This document shows positions 7,044 to 16,502 of a stretch of 64,000 nt of DNA, piece by piece; position 1 is the stretch's first letter, and each line of letters begins with the position of its first letter. The stretch is taken from positions 34,822 to 98,821 of the forward strand of contig JAZLGR010000028.1 of the NCBI GenBank assembly GCA_045616445.1, given 5' to 3'. The stretch comes from Fimousia sp045616445. GTDB lineage: Bacteria > Bacillota > Clostridia > Lachnospirales > Lachnospiraceae. The translations under genes were made by a program, and so were the position numbers. Under the pieces are notes generated by a model, which did not search any database, had not been told where the DNA came from, and saw only the letters and a list, made by a program, of their open reading frames with translations.

Positions 7044-7571
7044 ATGAAAGAAATGTTTAGACGGGGAGGCGCAATCGTACTCCTCGTTATTCTTATATTT
7101 TCAATGACAATATTAGATGGGGCCAGAGGCCATGCCGCCATGGTCCACAGTGCACTGATCAATGGAATACTGGTTCTATTTGGTGCAGGCATTATTGCTG
7201 ATATATACCAGTTTATCCATGATACAAAGATTATCATCGTATCACCCAGAACACTGATTACTACCATTTTAAGTATCGCTGCCCTTTTGGTAGGTATGCA
7301 GGGATTGTGGAACACAGTCTGGGATATCAAAGATGGGCCGGTGACGTATGAACTTGATAAAACACATATCACATGGACCGATGATCATAATCCATTGCAT
7401 CTGGATCAGGTATATGCGGTTTATGAAGTGGATGGCACCACAAGCAGAATCCGCATGGATCACTTTGATCAGTATGATATTGCCAAAACACCAAATGATC
7501 AGATTACACTGACCTATTGGGAACATAGTAAAAAAGTATATGCAATCAGTGAGGGAGAAAAGAATGATTAG
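7044..7571 (+). CDS. Uncharacterised membrane protein
   Basis: A protein of 175 residues that I do not recognise. Three hydrophobic stretches are visible at about 8-25, 38-55 and 72-90. After them comes a soluble C-terminal domain of about 80 residues rich in beta-prone, acidic stretches (YELDKTHITWTDDHNP, MDHFDQYDIAKTPNDQ). It sits between the small HD hydrolase and the GH31 gene and overlaps the latter by 8 bases, so translation is probably coupled. The ribosome binding site before its ATG is weak. The tail may lie on either face of the membrane, since the topology cannot be fixed by eye. Confidence 0.7.
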   Translation: MKEMFRRGGAIVLLVILIFSMTILDGARGHAAMVHSALINGILVLFGAGIIADIYQFIHDTKIIIVSPRTLITTILSIAALLVGMQGLWNTVWDIKDGPVTYELDKTHITWTDDHNPLHLDQVYAVYEVDGTTSRIRMDHFDQYDIAKTPNDQITLTYWEHSKKVYAISEGEKND

Positions 7572-9573
7572 ACGTTATGCATTTGGCAAAGTGATGGAGA
7601 CCGAAGCAGTACTTGAAAAGCCGGAAATCACCGAAGAACGCTTCGATTGGCTCACAATTGATGAGGAGAGTCTCACATTTACTTATGAAATGAAGGCCGA
7701 AGACCGCATTTATGGCCTTGGAGAGAATATTCGTGGCATCAATAAGCGTGGCTGGGTATACGAAAGCCGCTGCTCTGATGACCCACATCATCTGGAAGAT
7801 CGAATCAGCTTGTACGCATCCCACAACTTTGTTGTGATCGATGGCGATGAGCAGGTTGGATTTTTCTTTGATTATCCGGGTATTATGCGTTTTGACATTG
7901 GTTTTACCAAATACAATGAGATGAAGATTACAGCTTCCGACTGGAACATGGATGTCTATGTCATGACAGGCAGCAATGTCAAAGAAATCGTAAAGCAGTT
8001 CCGTAAGCTTATCGGACGAAGCTATATTCCTCCATTATGGGCATTTGGATTCGGACAGAGCCGCTGGGGCTATATGAACGCGGAAGACATCCGTGAAGTA
8101 GTGACAAAACATCGAGAATTAAACCTTCCATTAGACAGTGTCTATATGGATATTGATTATATGCAGGATTATAAGGATTTTACCGTAAATCCAGAACGTT
8201 TCCCTGATTTTAAGGACTTTAATCAGGAGATGATAGAACAGAATATCCATCTGGTTCCGATCATTGATGCCGGCGTAAAATTAGAAAAAGGCTATTCTGT
8301 GTGTGATGAAGGGATGGAAAAGGGTTATTTCTGTACAAAAGAAGACGGCAGTCCATTCGTTGTTGCCGTATGGCCTGGACTTTGTGTTTTCCCGGATATG
8401 CTCAACAAAGAAGCAAGAGACTGGTTCGGCAATCAGTATAAAGTGCTTCTTGATCAGGGCGTGGAAGGCTTCTGGAATGATATGAATGAACCTTCCATCT
8501 TCTATACCGAAGACCGATTCCGGGATGTCATCGACGAAGTGTCAAGTCTTCGTGGCAAGAAGTTAAATCAGGAAGAATTCGAGCATTTTCAGGATCTCGT
8601 ATATGGCATCTCCCAGAATACAGAGGATTATAAGAAATTTTATCATAAGATCAATGGCGAAAAAGTCCGCCACGACAAAGTACACAACTTATTTGGCTTT
8701 AACATGACCAGAGCAGCCGGGGAAGCCTTCGAGCGGTTAGAACCGGACAAACGAATCCTCATGTTCTCCCGTTCCTCTTACATCGGCATGCACCGTTACG
8801 GCGGCATCTGGCAGGGTGACAATAACTCCTTTTGGTCTCATCTGCTGATGAACCTGAAGATGCTTCCATCCTTAAATATGTGCGGCCTCTTATACAATGG
8901 CGCCGATTTAGGTGGATTCGGCAGCGATACAACAGAAGACCTGCTCCTTCGCTGGCTGGCACTTGGCATCTTCACACCTCTTATGCGTAATCACAGCGTG
9001 AAGTTCTCACGCAGACAGGAAGCATACCAGTTTGAAGACATGGATGCATTCCGTCACATCATGGGACTGAGATACAAATTCCTGCCATACATCTACAGCG
9101 AATTCATGAAAGCAGCTCTTCGCGATGAGATGATGTTCACACCACTTGCTTTCGAGTATCCGGATGACCGACGCGCAGTCAGAGTGGAAGATCAGCTTCT
9201 CCTTGGAGATGGTCTGATGATCGCACCGGTTTATGAACAGAATGCCATCGGACGCTACGTATATCTCCCAGAACCTATGAAAATGTACCGCTTCAAGGTG
9301 GATGGTACCACAGAAGAAGAACTGTTAAATAAGGGCGACCATTTTATAGAAGTATCTTTATCTGATGTGGTGGTATTCGTTCGTCCAAACCACATCATCC
9401 CAATGAGTAAGGGCGGTCAGTGCGTCGCTGATGTAGATTTTGAACATTTAGACTTCTTATCCTATGTGTTAGAGGGAGAGGAAGCGGTTTATGAATATTA
9501 CCATGATGATGGGTATGGAAAGGAGTATGGCGATGAGAATATTTCACTTATCAGATCTTCACATCGGGCTTAA
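7564..9573 (+). CDS. GH31-family alpha-glucosidase
   Basis: A protein of 669 residues, cytoplasmic since no signal peptide is visible. The catalytic barrel shows the GH31 nucleophile motif GFWNDMNEPS (Asp306) and the acid/base motif GGIWQGDNNSFW (Asp419). Substrate-site segments include YMDIDYMQDYKDFTV and FGFGQSRWGY. The family hydrolyses alpha-glucosides from the non-reducing end with retention; maltose or isomaltose oligomers are likely, but specificity is not readable. The start at 7564 follows GAGGGAG at 7551-7557 and overlaps the preceding stop. The 3' end overlaps sbcD by 41 bases, and the C-terminal strand region after EYYHDDGYGKEYGD is short for the family. Confidence 0.92.
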   Translation: MIRRYAFGKVMETEAVLEKPEITEERFDWLTIDEESLTFTYEMKAEDRIYGLGENIRGINKRGWVYESRCSDDPHHLEDRISLYASHNFVVIDGDEQVGFFFDYPGIMRFDIGFTKYNEMKITASDWNMDVYVMTGSNVKEIVKQFRKLIGRSYIPPLWAFGFGQSRWGYMNAEDIREVVTKHRELNLPLDSVYMDIDYMQDYKDFTVNPERFPDFKDFNQEMIEQNIHLVPIIDAGVKLEKGYSVCDEGMEKGYFCTKEDGSPFVVAVWPGLCVFPDMLNKEARDWFGNQYKVLLDQGVEGFWNDMNEPSIFYTEDRFRDVIDEVSSLRGKKLNQEEFEHFQDLVYGISQNTEDYKKFYHKINGEKVRHDKVHNLFGFNMTRAAGEAFERLEPDKRILMFSRSSYIGMHRYGGIWQGDNNSFWSHLLMNLKMLPSLNMCGLLYNGADLGGFGSDTTEDLLLRWLALGIFTPLMRNHSVKFSRRQEAYQFEDMDAFRHIMGLRYKFLPYIYSEFMKAALRDEMMFTPLAFEYPDDRRAVRVEDQLLLGDGLMIAPVYEQNAIGRYVYLPEPMKMYRFKVDGTTEEELLNKGDHFIEVSLSDVVVFVRPNHIIPMSKGGQCVADVDFEHLDFLSYVLEGEEAVYEYYHDDGYGKEYGDENISLIRSSHRA

Positions 9574-10684
9574 ATTGATGAATCACGATCTTCGTGAAGA
9601 TCAGATCCATGTGTTTGATCAGATTGTAGAGTATGCTGTGGATCGAAAACCGGATGTGATCGTAATCGCAGGCGATATTTATGACAAAGCCATTCCTTCT
9701 GCCGATGCGGTGGAGATTTTCGACTATTTTATTACGAAGCTTTCTGATCAGGTACCTGACACCAAGATCATGATGATCAGTGGTAACCATGATAGTGCCA
9801 TGCGAGTAAATGTCTATCGCAATATCTTATCCAGACAGAATCTCTACACCATTGGTGTGCCTCCAACACAGGAGGGCGATACCATTGCGAAGGTTACTGT
9901 AGAAGATGAGTACGGCCCGGTACATTTTTATCTGTTACCATTTGTAAAGCCTACTATGGTTAAGATGGTGGTTGGTACTGATGAGAATGGAAACAATTTA
10001 TCCTATGAAGCATCCATCAGACGACTGATTGAGCAGGAGGAAATCAATACTCAGGAGAGAAATGTCATCGTCAGTCATCAGTTTTATCTCCCACAGGGCA
10101 AGGATCCGAAGGGTATTGAGCGTATGGACTCAGAAATCTATACCGTTGGGAATATTGACAGCGTCAGTGTGGATGTGATTGAAACATTTGACTATGGTGC
10201 ACTGGGACATATCCATAAGCCAATGAAGGTGGGAAGCGATGTGATTCGCTATTGTGGCACTCCACTTGCCTGTTCTGTCAGTGAAGCAGGCCAGGATAAA
10301 GGTATCATTGAAGTTAATATGAAAGAAAAAGGTACAGTGGAGACAAGAATTCTTCCATTGGTACCATTAAGACAAATAAAGATCATTAAAGGAAGCTTAG
10401 AAGAAGTGTTGGAACAACGCTGTGAGGACTATGTAACGATTATTCTCACTGAGGTGGAAAAGAAGGATTCCTTTGATATTCAGGACAGACTGCGTATTGC
10501 TTTTCCGAACCTTTTAGAAATTAGAAGAGATGTGGAAGCTGGTGTGAACCTGAAAGCGACAATGAAGAGGGAAATCATCTCTGATCCATTCGAACTTTGC
10601 TTGAGTTTTTTGGGTGAAGCGATGGATGAGTCTGATCAGGACATACTTGCCGATGTTATCCGTACCGTACAGGGGGTGAAGTAG
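9533..10684 (+). CDS. sbcD: Nuclease SbcCD subunit D
   Basis: A protein of 383 residues, the Mre11-type metallophosphoesterase subunit. Metal-binding motifs appear in order: FHLSDLHIG, VIAGDIYDK, MISGNHDSA, VSHQF and GALGHIHKP. With SbcC it forms an ATP-dependent nuclease that cuts hairpins and double-strand ends during replication repair. The start MRIFHLSDLH at 9533 follows AAAGGAG at 9519-9525 with 7-base spacing. It therefore begins inside the 3' end of the GH31 gene. Its stop codon abuts the ATG of sbcC directly, which fits production of both subunits from one mRNA. Confidence 0.95.
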   Translation: MRIFHLSDLHIGLKLMNHDLREDQIHVFDQIVEYAVDRKPDVIVIAGDIYDKAIPSADAVEIFDYFITKLSDQVPDTKIMMISGNHDSAMRVNVYRNILSRQNLYTIGVPPTQEGDTIAKVTVEDEYGPVHFYLLPFVKPTMVKMVVGTDENGNNLSYEASIRRLIEQEEINTQERNVIVSHQFYLPQGKDPKGIERMDSEIYTVGNIDSVSVDVIETFDYGALGHIHKPMKVGSDVIRYCGTPLACSVSEAGQDKGIIEVNMKEKGTVETRILPLVPLRQIKIIKGSLEEVLEQRCEDYVTIILTEVEKKDSFDIQDRLRIAFPNLLEIRRDVEAGVNLKATMKREIISDPFELCLSFLGEAMDESDQDILADVIRTVQGVK

Positions 10685-13600
10685 ATGAAACCAATCAGTT
10701 TGACCATGCAGGCTTTTTCCTCCTATGGAAAAAAGACAACCATTGATTTTACTAAGACTGCTCAGAACCTGTTTTTGATCAGTGGAGATACCGGATCTGG
10801 AAAATCTACAATCTTCGATGCAATCGTTTTTGCTCTATATGGAGAAGCAAGCTCCAATAACAATAAAAAGAGTGGAGATGAGCTCCAGAGCCACTATTCC
10901 AACTATGAGGTAGAGCCATATGTGGAGCTGACCTTTGAGGAACAGGTTCATGGAAGCAATGAAATCTATAAAGTAAAGCGAGTTCCAACCCATTATCGTA
11001 AAAAGCAGAAAGGTACCGGACTTACTAAAATCAGTAGAGTCATTACCCTTGTCATGCCGGACGGAACAGAGTATCCACAGAAGGAAGCAGACAAAAAGAT
11101 CGTAGAGATCATTGGACTGACCAAGGAGCAGTTTATGCAGGTTGGTATGATTGCGCAGGGCGAATTCATGGATATGCTCCGCGCAAAAACCAAAGAAAAG
11201 AAAGAAATCTTTCGAAAGCTGTTCGATACTGAAATCTATGAACAGATTGTGAGAGAATTAGATAAAAGAATTAAAGATAAAAACAGCCAGTTTAAGGAAA
11301 TCCGTGTGTTATGCCAGCGAGAAGTAGGCAATCTGATCATTCCGGAAGAATATGAATATCAGGAATCCCTGGCATATGCGAAAAAGGAATTTATACGTGC
11401 TGACAAATATCAGACAGAGTACATGAATACCATCATGGAATATCTGCCTGCACTTTGCGAAGAATTAAAGGAACAGAAAAAAGAGGCAAACTTTTTATTA
11501 ACGCAGGCAGGAGAGGCAGAAATCAAAGCCAACACGGATTTAGAAGCTGGAAAAGGATTAAAACAAAGCTATGATACCTTAGATGAAGCACTTAAAACGC
11601 TTGCTGACTGTGAAAGTCATAAAGAAGAAATAAGAAAACTTGATCAACGAGTGTCTGATATCAGAGATGCTTATGAGATTGATGGAATCTATCAGTTATA
11701 TGATAGTGCTCAAAAACAGGTAACAGAAACAAAAACAGCGATGAAATCCATTGAAGATACACTTCCTGACATGAAAGAATCCTTATCATTGTATGAAACT
11801 GTCAAAAATCAGAAGAATGAGGAACTTCGTAAAGCAGAAGGTGCTTATCAGGCGACAAAGAAGCAGGTGGATGACGATTTGACTACTTTTGCAGAAATTA
11901 AAAATGCAGATGACAAATTAGCCAAATTAACACCGCAAATTGAAGAAGCAGATGAAGCAGTTAAGCAGGCAAATAAAGCGAAACATGCATTCACGCAACA
12001 GGAAGGCCAGTGGAAAGGGCGAATGGAAGAATTAAATGATATTCCAGTTCGCTTGGTGAAGTATCAGAATGACGTCAGAGAAGAAGAAGCTATTAACCGC
12101 TTGATCAGAGATGCAGGAAAAGCAGCTTCTGAAGTCACTAAACAGGCCAAAAAATCAGAAAAGGCACTTCGCACTTATGAAAAAGCAAAAGCTGCTTTTG
12201 AAAAAGCGGATGAAAAGCACAGAGAGACTCGACGAATCTATCTTGATTCCCAGGCAGGCTTTATTGCTAAGGAATTAGTGGAAGGTGCGCCTTGTCCGGT
12301 GTGTGGATCAATCCATCATCCAAGACCAGCTGTACTCCTTGATGAACACAGAGAGATCACCAGGGAGTTGGTGGATAAGCTGGCAATCATTGCTCAGAAT
12401 AAAAGTTCTGAATATGAACAGGCAGCTGCAAAAGCGCAAGAAGAAAATGACAGAGTCGAGGAAAGAAAAGAGCAGTATCAGGATAGTATCGATGACCTCT
12501 ATCTTGCAATGAAAAATCAGATTGTACTGTTAGAGGAAGATCAGAAGCTTTCCTATTATGAAGAAGAAGCCGAAATGTGGTCATCTAATCTTCATGAAAC
12601 AGGTGAAGAATTAGGACGATTGAAAAATGAATACAACACGATTCAGAATAACCTCTCCACCTGCGATGAGCAGCGGGAACGTCTGGATCAGAATGTGCGA
12701 GAAAGTGAAGCGAACCTTCGTGATTTAAAGGAATCAAAAAGACTTCTTGAACAGGAAATCAAGATGAAGAAGGAACAGCTGCAATATGAAGATGAAAAAT
12801 CAGCCAAAGCAGTTCTGAAAAAAGCCAACGATGAAAAATCCAAGGCACAAACAGCATATGATGTCGCTGAAGAAAAATGGGACAAGTGTTATAAAGAAGT
12901 ACAACGTCTTAGCGGTAAGTATGACCAGCATCAAAAAGCCCTTCCAGGACAGGAAAAAACATTAGTTAATAGAAAGGCAGCATATGAGGCTATTCTGAAT
13001 GAAAAACAAATAGATGAAGCTTTCTGGATGGACGTAAAAGAAGCTTATAAAAAAACAGAGATCAATTCCTTTGAGAAAAAAGTCAGAGAATATAATAACA
13101 AGAAGCTTCAGGCTGAAACAAATAAGAATACAGCGCTGGAAAATATCGGCACGAAGGTACGTCCGAATATGGAACAGTTAGAAGATGCTTGCATAACAGC
13201 ACAACAAGCGAAGAGCAAAGCAGATGATTATTATACAAAAATCAGAGACAACCACCGTGCTAATCGACAGGTATTAAAAAACCTGGAAGCAAAGCGGGAA
13301 GAGAGAGAATCAATTGCAGAGATGCATGGACGTCTAAATGAACTTTATGAACGTTTGGGTGGCAAGAAAAAATCTGCCAAGATGGACATTGAGACATTCG
13401 TGCAGCGATATTACCTGGAACAGATCCTGGCTGCAGCCAATATCAGATTCCGTGAGATGTCAGCTGGACAGTTCGAGCTTCGCATATATCCGCTTGATAA
13501 AGCGGGAGATGGACATGGACATGGTTTGGATCTGCTTGTTTATTCCAATATTACTGGCAAAGAACGTGAGGTTAGAACCTTATCTGGTGGAGAATCCTTT

Positions 13601-13873
13601 ATGGCTGCTCTTTCCCTGGCACTGGGTATGGCTGATTCCATTCAGGCCAATTCAGCTGCAGTGAATCTGGATATGATGTTTATCGATGAAGGCTTTGGTT
13701 CCCTGGATGATCATTCCAGAAGTCAGGCTATCCGCGTCTTAAAACAGATGGCGGGAGGCTCCAAACTCATTGGAATCATCTCCCACGTGACAGAACTGAA
13801 GCAGGAAATTGATGATCAGCTGATCATTACCAAGGATGAAAAGGGAAGTCACCAGAAGTGGAACAATGCATAA
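10685..13873 (+). CDS. sbcC: Nuclease SbcCD subunit C (Rad50-type ATPase)
   Basis: A protein of 1062 residues with the full SMC-like layout. Walker A is GDTGSGKST (34-42), and a Q-loop region reads MIAQGEFMDMLRAK. Long Glu/Lys/Gln-rich coiled coils flank the zinc hook CPVC (537-540). The C-terminal signature is TLSGGESFMAALSLALGMA, and Walker B with D-loop is MMFIDEGFGSLDD. It is the ATPase and tethering arm of the SbcCD nuclease. Its ATG follows the sbcD stop without a gap. The coiled-coil part is somewhat richer in A than neighbouring genes, as expected from its Lys/Glu content. Confidence 0.95.
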   Translation: MKPISLTMQAFSSYGKKTTIDFTKTAQNLFLISGDTGSGKSTIFDAIVFALYGEASSNNNKKSGDELQSHYSNYEVEPYVELTFEEQVHGSNEIYKVKRVPTHYRKKQKGTGLTKISRVITLVMPDGTEYPQKEADKKIVEIIGLTKEQFMQVGMIAQGEFMDMLRAKTKEKKEIFRKLFDTEIYEQIVRELDKRIKDKNSQFKEIRVLCQREVGNLIIPEEYEYQESLAYAKKEFIRADKYQTEYMNTIMEYLPALCEELKEQKKEANFLLTQAGEAEIKANTDLEAGKGLKQSYDTLDEALKTLADCESHKEEIRKLDQRVSDIRDAYEIDGIYQLYDSAQKQVTETKTAMKSIEDTLPDMKESLSLYETVKNQKNEELRKAEGAYQATKKQVDDDLTTFAEIKNADDKLAKLTPQIEEADEAVKQANKAKHAFTQQEGQWKGRMEELNDIPVRLVKYQNDVREEEAINRLIRDAGKAASEVTKQAKKSEKALRTYEKAKAAFEKADEKHRETRRIYLDSQAGFIAKELVEGAPCPVCGSIHHPRPAVLLDEHREITRELVDKLAIIAQNKSSEYEQAAAKAQEENDRVEERKEQYQDSIDDLYLAMKNQIVLLEEDQKLSYYEEEAEMWSSNLHETGEELGRLKNEYNTIQNNLSTCDEQRERLDQNVRESEANLRDLKESKRLLEQEIKMKKEQLQYEDEKSAKAVLKKANDEKSKAQTAYDVAEEKWDKCYKEVQRLSGKYDQHQKALPGQEKTLVNRKAAYEAILNEKQIDEAFWMDVKEAYKKTEINSFEKKVREYNNKKLQAETNKNTALENIGTKVRPNMEQLEDACITAQQAKSKADDYYTKIRDNHRANRQVLKNLEAKREERESIAEMHGRLNELYERLGGKKKSAKMDIETFVQRYYLEQILAAANIRFREMSAGQFELRIYPLDKAGDGHGHGLDLLVYSNITGKEREVRTLSGGESFMAALSLALGMADSIQANSAAVNLDMMFIDEGFGSLDDHSRSQAIRVLKQMAGGSKLIGIISHVTELKQEIDDQLIITKDEKGSHQKWNNA

Positions 13874-13889
13874 AGTGGGGTGAAGTTAC

Positions 13890-15110
13890 ATGAAATCAAT
13901 CAGAGATATCTACAAAATCGGTACCGGCCCATCCAGTTCTCATACCATGGGACCGGCAGCGGCAACCAAAATATTTAAAGAAGAGAATCCGGGAGCGGAT
14001 TTTATTCAGGTCATTTTATACGGATCCTTATCTAAAACCGGCAAAGGACATGGGACAGACAGAGCCTGTCTGCATGAATTAGAAGGAATCAAAGGGGAAG
14101 TAATCTACTCCGAGGAAGTGTTAGACCCTATGAAGCATCCAAATACCATGGATTTGATCGCTTTTCAAGACGGTGAGGAAATCAATCGCATGCGAGTTTA
14201 CAGCATCGGTGGCGGAGATATCGAAATTGAAGGCCGAAAAAAGGGTAGAGATGACGACGATGATATCTATTTGGAGAATTCTTTTGCAGAGATCAAGCAG
14301 TTTTGTGAATTCCGCTATATTGATCTTATCGAATATGTGTCCATCAATGAAGGGGAAGAAATCTGGGATTATCTTAGTGTTGTCTGGGAAACCATGAAGG
14401 CAGCAGTGGAAGAAGGATTATCCAGAGAAGGCGAGCTACCAGGTGGTCTCAAAATTCAGAGAAAAGCAAAGCTTTTATACAATCAGGAATTGGAAACCCA
14501 TCATGCAGAGGTCATCGAATGTCAGATGGTGTGTTCCTATGCCTATGCAGTCAGTGAGCAGAATGCTGACAACGGTATCATCGTAACAGCGCCAACCTGT
14601 GGTGCCAGCGGTGTTCTCCCAGCGGTTTTATACTATTTATGGAAGAAAAAGAATTATTCCGACCAGGAAATCATCCATGCCCTTGGAGTAGCAGGGTTAT
14701 TCGGTGAGCTGGCCAAGAAAAATGCTTCCGTATCCGGTGCAGAGTGCGGCTGTCAGGCAGAAATCGGCGTCGCATGTTCCATGGCAGCAGCGGCTGCTGG
14801 ACAGTTATTTGGATATAAATTAAATCAAATCGAATATGCAGCAGAGAATGCACTGGAACATCATCTTGGACTGACCTGTGATCCAATCTATGGCCTGGTT
14901 CAGATTCCATGTATCGAACGTAATGCGGTTGCAGCCATGCGTGCGATCAATTCTGTAAACCTTGCATATTTCTTATCCGGTACAAGAAGAATCAGTTATG
15001 ATATGGTACTGAAAAGTATGTATCGAACGGGTCTGGATATGAATCACCGCTATCGTGAAACCTCCGAAGGAGGACTTGCGGCTGCATTTACTAGAAGAGG
15101 AAAATACTAA
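13890..15110 (+). CDS. sdaA: L-serine dehydratase, single-chain Fe-S type
   Basis: A protein of 406 residues that combines the beta-type N-terminal and alpha-type catalytic regions in one chain. The N-terminus shows the family mark GTGPSSSHTMGPAAA. Cysteines for the oxygen-labile [4Fe-4S] cluster sit in APTCGASG, ECGCQAEIGVACSMAAA and CDPIYGLVQIPCIERN. The enzyme converts L-serine to pyruvate and ammonia. It follows sbcC with a 16-base gap and a GGGGTGAAG ribosome site. The idi gene starts one base after its stop. No serine transporter is adjacent, although a split ThrE-type exporter is encoded at 59.4-60.6 kb. Confidence 0.93.
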   Translation: MKSIRDIYKIGTGPSSSHTMGPAAATKIFKEENPGADFIQVILYGSLSKTGKGHGTDRACLHELEGIKGEVIYSEEVLDPMKHPNTMDLIAFQDGEEINRMRVYSIGGGDIEIEGRKKGRDDDDDIYLENSFAEIKQFCEFRYIDLIEYVSINEGEEIWDYLSVVWETMKAAVEEGLSREGELPGGLKIQRKAKLLYNQELETHHAEVIECQMVCSYAYAVSEQNADNGIIVTAPTCGASGVLPAVLYYLWKKKNYSDQEIIHALGVAGLFGELAKKNASVSGAECGCQAEIGVACSMAAAAAGQLFGYKLNQIEYAAENALEHHLGLTCDPIYGLVQIPCIERNAVAAMRAINSVNLAYFLSGTRRISYDMVLKSMYRTGLDMNHRYRETSEGGLAAAFTRRGKY

Positions 15111-15111
15111 T

Positions 15112-15627
15112 ATGAGTGATGAAATTATCCTTGTGGATTTTAATGACAATATCATTGGATCAGGAGAGAAACTGTGGGTCCATCGCAGTGACAGACTCCA
15201 CAGAGCCTTCTCTGTCTTTATTGTGCGAGACGGCAAGATGCTGATCCAGCAGCGAAACTTTGACAAATACCATTCCGGTGGACTGTGGGCCAATGCCTGC
15301 TGTTCTCATCAGAGAGTGGAAGAGACCCTTGAACTGGCGGTAGAACGCCGTCTGGTGGAGGAACTGGGCATTAAGGCAAAGCCTGAGGAAATTGCCCATT
15401 TTACATACCGAACCGAATATGACAATGGTCTGACAGAGTATGAATATGATCATGTCTTCTTTACGGATACATTTACCGGGGAATTAAAACCGAATCCGGA
15501 AGAGATTGCACAGGTCAGATGGATTGGAATTGAAGCGCTGAAAGAGGAGATGTTAAGTCATCCGGAGACATTTTCCTCCTGGTTTATGATCGCTGCACCG
15601 ATGGTATTTGAACACTTGGCACAATAA
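15112..15627 (+). CDS. idi: Isopentenyl-diphosphate isomerase, type I (Nudix)
   Basis: A protein of 171 residues, close to the bacterial type I length. Active-site signatures are the cysteine segment GGLWANACCSHQR, the Nudix-like helix AVERRLVEELGIKA, and the glutamate segment LTEYEYDHVFF. It interconverts isopentenyl and dimethylallyl diphosphate for isoprenoid synthesis. The start at 15112 lies one base after the serine dehydratase stop, with GAAGAGG upstream inside that gene, so translation is probably coupled. A Nudix protein of the related COG1443 type lies at 29847-30398, but its active-site cysteine context differs. Confidence 0.92.
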   Translation: MSDEIILVDFNDNIIGSGEKLWVHRSDRLHRAFSVFIVRDGKMLIQQRNFDKYHSGGLWANACCSHQRVEETLELAVERRLVEELGIKAKPEEIAHFTYRTEYDNGLTEYEYDHVFFTDTFTGELKPNPEEIAQVRWIGIEALKEEMLSHPETFSSWFMIAAPMVFEHLAQ

Positions 15628-15767
15628 TCAGATATAAAAGTGCAAATATTTTCACTCTTGAATGTAGAGAGTGTAAAAAATGAAAAATAATTCATATTCC
15701 CTTATGAGATATTAGTTTAAAATGATACAAATGTAACTTTATATGTCTTATAAGGAGGATAATTATT

Positions 15768-16475
15768 ATGGACGCTATGAAAATCGCAAACGGCTTTCCA
15801 ATGTGGATCGCATGTGGAATCGCTGTAGCAGTTGTAATCTTACAGGCAGTGGTATTCTTAAAGAATGCATTATCTGCAGGTAAAAAAATCGGATTATCTG
15901 ATGACCAGATGAAAAAAGCTATGAAGAGTAGTGCAATTACATCCATCGGACCATCCATCGTAATCTTAAGTGGTATGTTATCACTCTTAATCACTGTTGG
16001 TGCACCAATGGCATGGATGAGACTATCCATGATCGGTTCTGTAATGTTCGAATCCATTGCAGCTGGTATTGGTACACAGAGTGTAGGTGTTGTACTTGGC
16101 GCAGATGCCCTTACACCAGAAGCACTTGGTATGGCTGTATGGACCATGGTACTTTGTTCCATCGGCTGGGTTCTGTTTGCAACATTCTCTGCAAACCGTA
16201 TGGACAAGATTCAGCATAAGCTTTCCGGTGGTGATGCGAAGAAATTAATCGCTATTTCCACAGGCGCTGTCATCGGTGTGTTCTCTGCAATGAGTGCACA
16301 GCACCTTGTAAAAATGAATAAAAACTCCATCTCCTGTATTTTAGGAGCTGTATTTATGGCTATCTTAATGACTCTTTCCAAGAAAGAAGGATTCGGATGG
16401 TTAAAAGAATGGAACTTAACAATTGCCATTTTAGCAGCAATGATCATCACTGCTCTGATTCCTATGTCAGCTTAG
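15768..16475 (+). CDS. DUF5058-type membrane protein
   Basis: A protein of 235 residues with about six hydrophobic segments. Recognised from memory as the DUF5058 group common in Clostridia. Conserved-looking stretches are KAMKSSAITSIGPSIVI in the second helical hairpin and SMIGSVMFESIAAGIGTQ in the centre. The group has no assigned function, but its size and helices suggest half of a transporter or a channel. TAAGGAGG at 15751-15757 gives a strong ribosome site. It is followed after 27 bases by a second membrane protein and then by an M20 amidohydrolase, so uptake of an amidated or peptide-like substrate is a reasonable guess. Confidence 0.8.
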   Translation: MDAMKIANGFPMWIACGIAVAVVILQAVVFLKNALSAGKKIGLSDDQMKKAMKSSAITSIGPSIVILSGMLSLLITVGAPMAWMRLSMIGSVMFESIAAGIGTQSVGVVLGADALTPEALGMAVWTMVLCSIGWVLFATFSANRMDKIQHKLSGGDAKKLIAISTGAVIGVFSAMSAQHLVKMNKNSISCILGAVFMAILMTLSKKEGFGWLKEWNLTIAILAAMIITALIPMSA

Positions 16476-16502
16476 TGATCGGTGAGAAAGGAGATTTTAG
16501 AC

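Noticed and set aside
15628..15767. CACTCT/AGAGTG inverted repeat at about 15652-15673 as terminator of idi
   Set aside because: The stem is short and followed by A rather than T residues, so I do not call a terminator.
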